Shown: piece by piece, positions 1-4,422 of the stretch | Numbering within the stretch: the first letter of the stretch is position 1 | Layout of the letters: each line of letters begins with the position of its first letter | Assembly (NCBI GenBank): GCA_965555375.1 | Contig: CBEWDL010000189.1 | Span: 1-5,048, forward strand | Source of the DNA: CBDVBL01 sp965555375 | GTDB lineage: Bacteria; Zixibacteria; MSB-5A5; UBA10806 | Length of the DNA: 5,048 nt | Direction of reading: 5' to 3' | Made by a program: the position numbers and the translations under genes | The notes under the pieces: model-generated | Told to the model about the DNA's origin: nothing | Database searches by the model: none | Seen by the model: the letters and a program-made list of their open reading frames with translations, nothing else

Positions 1-286
1 GATCGATCTTTCTAATCCGCATCACGGAACGGGTAATAAGATATAATCCCAGGACAAACAGACCCAGGCATATTATTCCAAGCGGAATGGCCAGCTGCAA
101 GGCGGTTTCGATATCGTAATATCTGCTGGTGGCCACCAGTACAGTCAGAACCGAAAGCGGAATGAGAAGCACCGTGATTCCGGTTCGAAGAACCGAAAGG
201 GATGTTCTCTTTTCGGCCAGGATCAGCTGCATCTCGTTGATGATATGCTTGACGGGCTTATGTTCAAGGTTGTTTTCGTCGATCAT
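1..286 (-). CDS. DUF202-like small inner-membrane protein (3' end outside window)
   Basis: Translating the minus strand from the ATG at 286 gives 95 open codons up to the window edge, so the C-terminus is missing. After a polar N-terminus of about 20 residues comes the stretch AEKRTSLSVLRTG (residues 24-36). It resembles the conserved 'ER-T-LAWLRT' signature at the first membrane segment of DUF202/YidH-type proteins. Two hydrophobic segments follow, at about 37-53 and 66-85, then a basic tail (RSVMRIRK). The start is supported by AAGGA about 7 bases upstream. It lies 90 bases downstream of galT on the same strand with no terminator between them, so it is probably co-transcribed with galT. DUF202 proteins have no well-established biochemical role; the family call rests on motif memory and is moderate. 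Nothing links it mechanistically to galactose metabolism. Confidence 0.68.
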   Translation of the reverse strand, partial: MIDENNLEHKPVKHIINEMQLILAEKRTSLSVLRTGITVLLIPLSVLTVLVATSRYYDIETALQLAIPLGIICLGLFVLGLYLITRSVMRIRKID

Positions 287-376
287 GAATCGTCCTTTTT
301 CGCCTTTATGCAGCCTATGTATGTCGCCGGTAATGGAGGCCCCGTCAATAAATCTTGAAATCTTTCGCTCAAATCC

Positions 377-1378
377 TTAAGAATCTGTGCCGGTCTCCCT
401 CAGATACCTGGCCGAGTCCTCGGGCGCGACGCTGTTAATATATATCCCGGAACCGATCTCGAATCCGGCCGGCGTGGTTATCTTTGGAATTATGACCATA
501 TACCAGTGCAGGTAGCGGGTGTCCTCGTCCCCGATCGGCGCTGATCTGATAACGTAGTTGTAGTCCGGATTGCCGAGACAATTGTAGATCTTCAACAGCA
601 GGTTCCTCAAGACCCAGGCCAGCTCCTCAATCTCCTCATTATCGATCGATGACAAACATGGCATGTGCCGTTTAGGAAAGATCCGCGTCTCGAAAGGGGT
701 TCGGGCGGCAAATGGACAGAAGGCCAGAAAATTATCGGTATCGATAATGAGCCGCTCTTTTTGTCTTCGTTCCTCCTCGATCATATCGCAATAAACGCAA
801 CTTCCGAGCTGGTCATAATGCTGGATCGATTGCTCGATGGGATATCTGACGTGCGGCGGGACGATGGGGGTGGCGATGATCTGGGAATGAGGATGCTCCA
901 GGGACGTCCCCGCCCGGGGGCCATGATTGCGAAAAATGGTTATCAGGTTGATATCTGCATTCCCGGCAATGGCCTTATAACGTTGACGGTAAGCGGTCAG
1001 CACCGCCGAGACCTCGCTCATCTGCATCAGGGCGATGGTCTTGTGATGTTCAGGTGATTCAATCACCACCTCCGCTATGCCAAAGCCTTTGGCGGCCAGA
1101 AACGAACCCACGTTACTTCGAGTGGTGGCAAGATCGGGCTGCAGGGCGGCGAATTTATTCGGGACCACTCTGATCTGCCATCTGCCCTCCTCGGGACTGC
1201 GGTAAACTGCTTCTGGCGTGCGATCCTCGTTGCCGAGGCAAAAAGGGCAATCCTTCTTGAACTGTGGCGGCGGTTCCTTTTTTTCGGATTCCTTTGCAAA
1301 ATCCGACGGTCTCTTCCCCCGGTTGGCTGATACGATCACCCATTCCTTGGTGGCCATATTTTGTCTGAATTCCGGCAT
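377..1378 (-). CDS. galT: Galactose-1-phosphate uridylyltransferase (GalT, HIT superfamily)
   Basis: The 333-aa protein has typical GalT length. GalT swaps UMP between UDP-glucose and galactose-1-phosphate in the cytoplasmic Leloir pathway through a covalent uridylyl-histidine. Visible motifs are CPFC (C44, C47; zinc site), SPEHH (H111/H112, the likely third zinc ligand), and EHPHSQ at 161-166. In that last motif H162 should bind metal, H164 should be the nucleophile, and Q166 follows. A second pair, CVYC (C194, C197), opens the C-terminal half, and LHWYMVIIPK (290-299) matches the late conserved segment. The ATG at 1378 is preceded by GGAG at good spacing; an internal ATG at residue 8 lacks such a site. 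The gene has its own strong promoter, with a leader of roughly 36 bases. No galK or galE is seen nearby. The HPHSQ form, rather than HPHGQ, also occurs in related nucleotide-sugar phosphorylases or transferases, so the acceptor sugar is less certain than the family. Confidence 0.9.
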   Translation of the reverse strand: MPEFRQNMATKEWVIVSANRGKRPSDFAKESEKKEPPPQFKKDCPFCLGNEDRTPEAVYRSPEEGRWQIRVVPNKFAALQPDLATTRSNVGSFLAAKGFGIAEVVIESPEHHKTIALMQMSEVSAVLTAYRQRYKAIAGNADINLITIFRNHGPRAGTSLEHPHSQIIATPIVPPHVRYPIEQSIQHYDQLGSCVYCDMIEEERRQKERLIIDTDNFLAFCPFAARTPFETRIFPKRHMPCLSSIDNEEIEELAWVLRNLLLKIYNCLGNPDYNYVIRSAPIGDEDTRYLHWYMVIIPKITTPAGFEIGSGIYINSVAPEDSARYLRETGTDS

Positions 1379-1420
1379 ATCTTCTCCATCAAACCATCAA
1401 ATATTACGTTCGAACCGAAA

Positions 1421-1449
1421 ATTATAAGGTATCATTATTAATCGGTCAA
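1421..1449 (-). promoter_or_regulatory. Sigma70-type promoter of galT
   Basis: On the minus strand TTGACC (1449-1444) is followed after exactly 17 bases by a perfect TATAAT (1426-1421). Transcription should start near 1414, giving a leader of about 36 bases before the galT ATG. It lies downstream of the 117-aa membrane-protein gene on the same strand, so galT can be expressed independently of that gene. Confidence 0.8.
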
Positions 1450-1520
1450 TAATCGGATAAACTTATGGCTGAGATACGGTCATATATAGGCCTACATACT
1501 TTAAGCTTTTTTTGCATAAT

Positions 1521-1874
1521 TCATCCGGCAGGCTGCTTTCGGGACAGGCAAACAACGACCAACACGATGGCCAGGATGGCCAGCAAGGTGCCGATGGTAA
1601 GATACCAGAGCGAAAGCACGGCTATGATTAACGTCAAATAATATCCCCATCTGCGGTCTCTGATAACGCCGATCCCGCCGGCGATCCAGTCGATGCCGAA
1701 TGCCACGAACACCAGCCCGAACCTCATGGGATCGAGACCGACAGCGGAAATAATGCCAGCCCAGGGCCCGGGCCATCCGGGGCAGATAAACTTATCGAAA
1801 ATCAACACATGAAGACCGTCGATTACCATCCAGCCGCCCATCAGGAGGGCTATTATGAAAATCACAATCCTCAT
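1521..1874 (-). CDS. Uncharacterised multi-spanning membrane protein (117 aa)
   Basis: I do not recognise a named family. The protein is almost wholly hydrophobic. Predicted segments lie at about 3-25, 51-72 and 77-110, the last long enough to be two helices. A Trp/Pro/Gly-rich loop (CPGWPGPWAG, 31-40) follows the first segment, a charged turn (RDRRW, 72-76) follows the second, and the C-terminus is short and basic (SRKQPAG). The ATG at 1874 is chosen because GGGAG lies a few bases upstream and the promoter -10 box ends at 1894. An in-frame TTG at 1922 would begin inside the -35 box, so it cannot be the start for this transcript. The leader is only about 14 bases. No terminator is evident after the stop, so some read-through into galT is possible. 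A small integral inner-membrane protein is a safe description; its function is unknown. Confidence 0.75.
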   Translation of the reverse strand: MRIVIFIIALLMGGWMVIDGLHVLIFDKFICPGWPGPWAGIISAVGLDPMRFGLVFVAFGIDWIAGGIGVIRDRRWGYYLTLIIAVLSLWYLTIGTLLAILAIVLVVVCLSRKQPAG

Positions 1875-1893
1875 TGCCTTACTCCCTGGCGAA

Positions 1894-1922
1894 ATTATGC
1901 CAGCCAGAGGTTCCTGTGTCAA
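1894..1922 (-). promoter_or_regulatory. Sigma70-type promoter of the 117-aa membrane protein gene
   Basis: A perfect TTGACA (1922-1917, minus strand) is followed by a 17-base spacer and CATAAT (1899-1894, five of six consensus bases). The expected start near 1887 leaves a leader of about 14 bases, just long enough for the GGGAG ribosome site. This promoter fixes the translation start at 1874. Confidence 0.82.
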
Positions 1923-1943
1923 GTGCTTAAATTAGTAACTTTT

Positions 1944-1961
1944 CTGATCGATTCCGTCCAG
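1944..1961 (+). repeat. 18-bp direct repeat, copy 1 (partner at 2979-2996)
   Basis: CTGATCGATTCCGTCCAG at this site matches CTGATCGATTCCATCCAG at 2979-2996 in 17 of 18 positions. In the second place it runs straight into the ATTATTCTGTCGGGA start of repeat copy B. Here 45-48 extra bases, including a perfect hairpin, separate it from the same sequence of copy A. It appears to be the left flank or first module of the dispersed element. Confidence 0.7.
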
Positions 1962-1983
1962 CCCCTTGGTCTTTATCATTTCC

Positions 1984-2002
1984 GGTCGGACGATGTCCGA
2001 CC
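1984..2002. repeat. Perfect 8-bp hairpin inside the extra block of repeat copy A
   Basis: GGTCGGAC and GTCCGACC form a perfect 8-bp stem with a three-base GAT loop. It sits in the block present between the 18-bp flank and the CAGATTATT junction in copy A but absent from copy B. No T-run follows on either strand, so it is not a canonical terminator. Confidence 0.75.
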
Positions 2003-2006
2003 CCTA

Positions 2007-2100
2007 CAGATTATTCTGTCGGGAACGCGGGCCTACGGCTCGTCCTACAGATCCCTACGGGCCGTATGGCCGTAGGATATGAGCCTCCCGACCTACTTCC
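2007..2100 (+). repeat. Dispersed intergenic stem-loop repeat, copy A (longest form)
   Basis: It begins CAGATTATTCTGTCGGGA and ends GCCTCCCGACCTACTT, so GTCGGGA and TCCCGAC pair as terminal arms. Inside, CTACGG occurs at 2033-2038 and again at 2055-2060, and the segment 2055-2075 folds on itself (CTACGGGCC against GGCCGTAG with one bulged base). Copies B, C and D are at about 2994, 3592 and 4421, all in the same orientation. With the 18-bp flank it accounts for most of the 367-base gene-free stretch 1923-2289. I see nothing else there except a possible -10 box just before the next gene. Confidence 0.85.
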
Positions 2101-2231
2101 ACTGCTATATATCCATCCGGGCCAACACTGAAAAATCGGTCTGGGAGTTGTTTACGGATAACCCGAGGGCGCTCCGGCTTTCCAGATCGCGCAACTAATA
2201 AAACTGAAACAAGTTCCATACCAACTCTGTA

Positions 2232-2237
2232 TATAAT
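2232..2237 (+). promoter_or_regulatory. Candidate -10 box for the beta-barrel gene
   Basis: A perfect TATAAT lies 52 bases before the ATG at 2290. The 16-18 bases upstream offer no convincing -35 hexamer; CTGAAA at 2204-2209 would need a 22-base spacer. The proposal therefore rests on the -10 match and its location only. Confidence 0.35.
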
Positions 2238-2289
2238 AAACGGGTTTAAGGTACATTTGGTTTGGAGCGAAGAGTTTGAAGGAGTCGTG

Positions 2290-2877
2290 ATGAAAAAGGC
2301 GATAGTTCCGATAATGGTTCTCCTGCTATCGCTGTCCGCATACGGCGATGAGGAGACGTTAATCAGCGGTGATATAGAGTCCGGCGCATATGGAGGCCCT
2401 GAAGTAAAATTCGGCAGTATAAACGGTGAATGGGAAGTGCTGGTCGGCGGTCGAGGGGGCTGGATCATAAACCACCAGTTTGTTTTAGGCGGCGCCGGAT
2501 ACGGTATGGCCACCAAGGGCGAAACCAATCCCGGATCGGTTTTTCCGTATCTAAATGATGAATTTGAGATCGGCTACGGAGGTCTCCTGCTGGGGTACAT
2601 CAGCAGATCTAACAGATTGGTCCACGTTACCGCCGATGTCCTGATCGGCGGGGGCGGTTTATCTCCGGCTGATGAAACCTTACAGGGAAGTTTTGACAGC
2701 GACGCCTTTTTTATCGTGGAACCGGGAGTAAATTTCGAACTGAATATCTCCCGCAAGATCCGATTCGGATTCGGCGCCAGCTACAGGATCACCAGCGGGA
2801 TAGAGTACTTCGATCTTGATGATGAAGATATCGGGGGAACGGCCATCAACCTGATTCTAAAATTCGGAAAATTCTAA
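2290..2877 (+). CDS. Exported beta-barrel-like outer-membrane protein, uncharacterised (195 aa)
   Basis: The N-terminus is a classical Sec signal peptide: two lysines, a hydrophobic core at about 4-16, and AYG as a probable cleavage site before D20. The mature protein is rich in glycine and aromatics, with alternating polar/apolar stretches separated by acidic loops, as expected of amphipathic beta strands. It ends NLILKFGKF, with the terminal Phe and alternating pattern that the BAM machinery reads in outer-membrane barrels. About 175 mature residues would suit a barrel of 8-10 strands. AAGGAG at 2279-2284 with a five-base spacer supports the ATG; a GTG immediately before it is a weaker alternative. 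It is alone on the plus strand here and ends in its own terminator. No enzymatic motif is visible. It may be a porin-like or structural barrel; the specific family is unknown. Confidence 0.8.
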   Translation: MKKAIVPIMVLLLSLSAYGDEETLISGDIESGAYGGPEVKFGSINGEWEVLVGGRGGWIINHQFVLGGAGYGMATKGETNPGSVFPYLNDEFEIGYGGLLLGYISRSNRLVHVTADVLIGGGGLSPADETLQGSFDSDAFFIVEPGVNFELNISRKIRFGFGASYRITSGIEYFDLDDEDIGGTAINLILKFGKF

Positions 2878-2908
2878 AACAACTTGACGAATAAATCCTG
2901 ATAAAGAG

Positions 2909-2940
2909 ACGCCGGAGCGTTACAGCATCGGCGTTTTCTT
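2909..2940 (+). terminator. Rho-independent terminator of the beta-barrel gene
   Basis: ACGCCG (2909-2914) pairs with CGGCGT (2929-2934) across a 14-base loop. The T-rich tract TTTTCTTTT (2934-2942) follows immediately, about 30 bases after the stop codon. G-U and A-U pairs can extend the stem at its base. Confidence 0.78.
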
Positions 2941-2978
2941 TTGCCGATATCCCCCGGAATTAGGGCCTGTTGAAAAAC

Positions 2979-3034
2979 CTGATCGATTCCATCCAGATTA
3001 TTCTGTCGGGAGCGCGGGGCTGCCGACCTGCTTT
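2979..3034 (+). repeat. Dispersed intergenic stem-loop repeat, copy B (shortest form, with 18-bp flank)
   Basis: The 18-bp flank (2979-2996) runs directly into ATTATTCTGTCGGGAGCG and then GGGGCTGCCGACCTGCTTT. Compared with copies A and D, the central stem between the two GGCT tetranucleotides is missing, leaving only a GTCGG/CCGAC pair. It ends ten bases before the osmC stop codon (minus strand). It therefore lies between two convergent genes, downstream of the terminator of the barrel gene. On the osmC strand it could form a weak hairpin but lacks a T-run. Confidence 0.8.
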
Positions 3035-3043
3035 CCCTAAATT

Positions 3044-3463
3044 CTACACCAGCTTCGCATTCAATTTCATCTCGACCGACGATAAGGCCTGAGATACCGG
3101 GCAACCGGTTTTTGTGGCCTCGGCGATCTCCATGAATTTCGCGTTGTCGATTCCCGGCACATCCGCGATAGTCTCAAGGTCGATCGATGCTATCTTGAAA
3201 CCATCCCCGACCTTGTCCAGATGCACCTTTGACGTGGTCTCGACCTTTCTGGGGGTGAAACCGGCGGTTGCCAGCCCATGTGACAGCGCCATGGAGTAGC
3301 ATCCCGCGTGCGCGGCCGCGATCATCTCCTCGGGATTGGTGCCCGTGCCGTTCTCGAAACGTGACGAGAACGAGTATGCGCTTTCGAACGACCCGAATTT
3401 CACCGTCCCTTTTCCCCTGGGAAGATCCCCTTCCCATACCGCCTTTCCTGTACGAATTGCCAT
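3044..3463 (-). CDS. osmC: OsmC-type organic hydroperoxide peroxidase
   Basis: The 139-aa protein matches OsmC closely in length (E. coli about 143 aa) and motif order. OsmC is a cytoplasmic thiol peroxidase that reduces organic hydroperoxides and hydrogen peroxide. The N-terminal WEGDLPRGKGTV (10-21) is characteristic. SRFENGTGTNPEEM (34-47) contains the probable active-site Arg35 and Glu46. AAHAGCYSMALS (50-61) holds the peroxidatic Cys55, and KTGCPVSQAL (118-127) holds the resolving Cys121. The second half carries FTPRKVETT and VPGID, also typical. GGAGG about eight bases before the ATG at 3463 is a strong ribosome site. The gene stands alone, convergent with the barrel gene. I find no convincing promoter or regulator gene: a TTGAGC upstream has no good -10 box at the right distance. 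GC content is the highest in the window by eye. Confidence 0.93.
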   Translation of the reverse strand: MAIRTGKAVWEGDLPRGKGTVKFGSFESAYSFSSRFENGTGTNPEEMIAAAHAGCYSMALSHGLATAGFTPRKVETTSKVHLDKVGDGFKIASIDLETIADVPGIDNAKFMEIAEATKTGCPVSQALSSVEMKLNAKLV

Positions 3464-3591
3464 TTTGTATTCCTCCCTGTTAAGATAATTTATTCAGCTA
3501 TTAGTGCTCAAAACCCGGATATGGCAATCGAGGTTCCGAAAACAGGGGGGTGGAAAAACACGGGGCAGGAGTAATTCATGAATATCGATAT

Positions 3592-3650
3592 CAGATTATT
3601 TTGCCGGGAGCGCGGGCCTACGGCTCGTATGAGGCTCCCAACCTGCTTCC
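3592..3650 (+). repeat. Dispersed intergenic stem-loop repeat, copy C
   Basis: CAGATTATTTTGCCGGGAGC starts the copy, followed by CGGGCCTACGGCTCGTATG and AGGCTCCCAACCTGCTTCC. GGGAGC pairs with GCTCCC. Relative to copy D, the bases between two TATG tetranucleotides are absent, which removes the CCGTAG half of the inner stem. It lies in the 442-base gene-free stretch 3464-3905, which also holds a hairpin cluster, a GCCGGA palindrome and the terminator of the next gene. Positions 3484-3590 show nothing I can name. Confidence 0.82.
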
Positions 3651-3668
3651 TTTATTCTGGATGCCCGC

Positions 3669-3731
3669 CCTTACAGGTCCGTTTTTGCGCTGTAAGGAAT
3701 CCTTTCCTTACAGGAATCCGCCGAAGGCGGA
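3669..3731. repeat. Cluster of three hairpins, two mutually exclusive
   Basis: CCTTACAG (3669-3676) is complementary to CTGTAAGG (3690-3697). CTGTAAGGAA (3690-3699) is also perfectly complementary to TTCCTTACAG (3704-3713) with a four-base loop. The middle arm can therefore pair with either neighbour but not both. A third hairpin follows at once: TCCGCC (3717-3722), loop GAA, GGCGGA (3726-3731). There is no T-run afterwards. It lies just downstream of repeat copy C and may be another mobile palindromic module rather than a regulatory leader, since no plus-strand gene follows closely. Confidence 0.72.
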
Positions 3732-3760
3732 CTGACGACGCGGGTTGCGGCACCTCCCGT

Positions 3761-3799
3761 TGTCATGCCGGACTTGATCCGGCATCCAGATTATTCGTG
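3761..3799 (+). repeat. GCCGGA palindromic repeat, copy 1, joined to a CAGATTATT module
   Basis: ATGCCGGA (3765-3772) and TCCGGCAT (3778-3785) form a perfect 8-bp stem with a CTTGA loop, preceded by TGTC. The bases right after it (CCAGATTATTC) are the same as the start of repeat copies A-C. This TGTCAtgCCGGACTTGATCC-type palindrome is a common intergenic repeat style in several bacterial groups. Related copies lie at 4351-4378 (degenerate) and 4396-4422. Confidence 0.78.
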
Positions 3800-3803
3800 C
3801 GTA

Positions 3804-3859
3804 GGGGTATGATTAATCAAATTCATAAATCATCCCTTTTCCGTAGGGGCGTTCTACGG
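3804..3859. repeat. Two small inverted repeats carrying GTAGGGG
   Basis: ATGATT (3809-3814) pairs with AATCAT (3828-3833), and GGG/CCC can extend the stem past a bulged T. A second inverted repeat follows: CCGTAG (3841-3846), a seven-base loop, and CTACGG (3854-3859). Both contain or adjoin GTAGGGG, and CCGTAG/CTACGG is the inner stem of repeat copies A and D. They look like decayed pieces of the same repeat system. Confidence 0.5.
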
Positions 3860-3874
3860 ATCCGTATGGATTTG

Positions 3875-3904
3875 AAAAAACGCCCATTTGACAGCGGAGG
3901 GCGT
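3875..3904 (-). terminator. Rho-independent terminator of the zinc-ribbon gene
   Basis: Read on the minus strand, ACGCCC (3904-3899) pairs with GGGCGT (3885-3880) around a 13-base loop and is followed by a run of six T (3880-3875). It begins two bases after the stop codon of the 107-aa gene, which confirms that gene's strand. Confidence 0.85.
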
Positions 3905-3905
3905 A

Positions 3906-4229
3906 TTACATCCCATACACCTTGCCCCGCTCAGGGATTTCAGGATATTTGGGATAGTCTTCGCGGAAGCGCTCCCAATCGATGCCATCGAGAACGGTGC
4001 TGCCGTCGCAGCGCTCGTACGGGCACATCTGGAATCCATCGACATCCCGGTATTCGCCGCGCAAGTAGGTACGTCCGCAATGAAGGCACCAAAGGTAATC
4101 GGAACGTCTGTCCTCATGGAAGATCTGGTCGCGATGATATCCGCTCTTGGCTCCGGAAATCTGCATCATCTTCTGATACATCGCATGGTGACCATGCCTG
4201 GAGTCATGGCCTTCTTCTCGGTTTTTCAT
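3906..4229 (-). CDS. Small zinc-ribbon protein, uncharacterised (107 aa)
   Basis: This is a soluble protein with four cysteines in a zinc-ribbon layout: C48-x2-C51 (LWCLHCGRTY) and C69-x4-C74 (MCPYERCDG), 17 residues apart. The C-terminal part, DWERFRED (84-91) then YPEIPERGKVYGM, is acidic and proline-rich. It resembles the ending of conserved hypothetical proteins in which 'CPY..CDGD' is followed by 'DW..IR...PEYPE.PE.GKVYP'; I recall the pattern but no function. The first 40 residues are charged and His-rich (H8, H12, H14, H15, H32, H38) and look disordered, so a later Met (17, 21 or 22) might be the start. The ATG at 4229 is preferred because GGAGG lies four bases upstream and the promoter predicts a leader of about 17 bases. 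The promoter, ribosome site and terminator all agree on this strand. Metal binding is likely; a DNA, RNA or protein partner is unknown. Confidence 0.8.
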   Translation of the reverse strand: MKNREEGHDSRHGHHAMYQKMMQISGAKSGYHRDQIFHEDRRSDYLWCLHCGRTYLRGEYRDVDGFQMCPYERCDGSTVLDGIDWERFREDYPKYPEIPERGKVYGM

Positions 4230-4252
4230 CGCTCCTCCCTGGTTGATATATT

Positions 4253-4281
4253 ATAATACATATCGGGACCGGGGATGTCAA
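4253..4281 (-). promoter_or_regulatory. Sigma70-type promoter of the zinc-ribbon gene
   Basis: A perfect TTGACA (4281-4276, minus strand), a 17-base spacer and TATTAT (4258-4253, five of six consensus bases). An overlapping TATAAT at 4255-4250 would need a 20-base spacer and is less likely. The expected start near 4246 leaves about 17 bases before the ATG at 4229. Confidence 0.8.
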
Positions 4282-4350
4282 CCGAGACTTAGCGATGGCG
4301 GGAGAATAATCCCGTGGCGGTCAGGGCAAGCCCTCATTCGCGACTCTTGC

Positions 4351-4378
4351 CTGTCATTCCGCACTTGATGCGACATCC
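4351..4378 (+). repeat. Degenerate copy of the GCCGGA palindrome
   Basis: CTGTCATTCCGCACTTGATGCGACATCC keeps the TGTCAT lead, the CTTGA loop and the CATCC tail of the copy at 3761, but its stem is reduced to CGCA/TGCG (4360-4363 with 4369-4372). The loop orientation is the same as in the other copies. Positions 4282-4350 upstream show nothing recognisable. Confidence 0.6.
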
Positions 4379-4395
4379 ACGACATTGCCATCCCC

Positions 4396-4422
4396 TGTCA
4401 TGCCGGACTCGATCCGGCAGCC
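4396..4422 (+). repeat. GCCGGA palindromic repeat, copy 2, abutting repeat copy D
   Basis: TGCCGGA (4401-4407), loop CTCGA, TCCGGCA (4413-4419), led by TGTCA exactly as at 3761. It passes directly into CATTTATTTGTCGGGAG, the start of copy D. The palindrome therefore again sits immediately left of the ATTATT-type junction. Confidence 0.75.

Noticed and set aside
283..372. A 29-codon minus-strand reading frame as an annotated gene
   Set aside because: Its only start is a TTG with the nearest AAGGA one base away, too close for initiation. The ATGA overlap alone is not enough, so it is kept only as a low-interest observation.
129..380. An 83-codon plus-strand frame at the left end
   Set aside because: It overlaps the antisense DUF202-like gene, which has a ribosome site, motif and membrane segments. 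The plus-strand product has none.
665..1057. A 130-codon plus-strand frame within galT
   Set aside because: It is the complement of well-conserved GalT coding sequence, with no independent support.
1498..1520. Terminator after the 117-aa membrane protein gene
   Set aside because: The A/T run next to AAGCTT has no GC stem before it on the minus strand, so it does not make a terminator hairpin.
2055..2528. A 157-codon minus-strand frame opposite the beta-barrel gene
   Set aside because: It is antisense to a gene with a clear signal peptide and barrel features, and its C-terminal part is translated repeat copy A.
2964..2978. Possible insertion-sequence end (GGCCTGTTGAAAAAC)
   Set aside because: It resembles terminal sequences of some insertion sequences, but no matching inverted end, target duplication or transposase fragment is present in the window.
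3578..4246. A 222-codon open frame on the plus strand
   Set aside because: It begins inside repeat copy C, runs through hairpins and a palindrome, and then lies antisense to the zinc-ribbon gene. It has no ribosome site or protein-like pattern, whereas the opposite strand has promoter, ribosome site, cysteine motifs and terminator.
3888..4256. A 122-codon plus-strand frame opposite the zinc-ribbon gene
   Set aside because: It starts inside the minus-strand terminator and is explained as the complement of the 107-aa gene. It has no recognisable motif.
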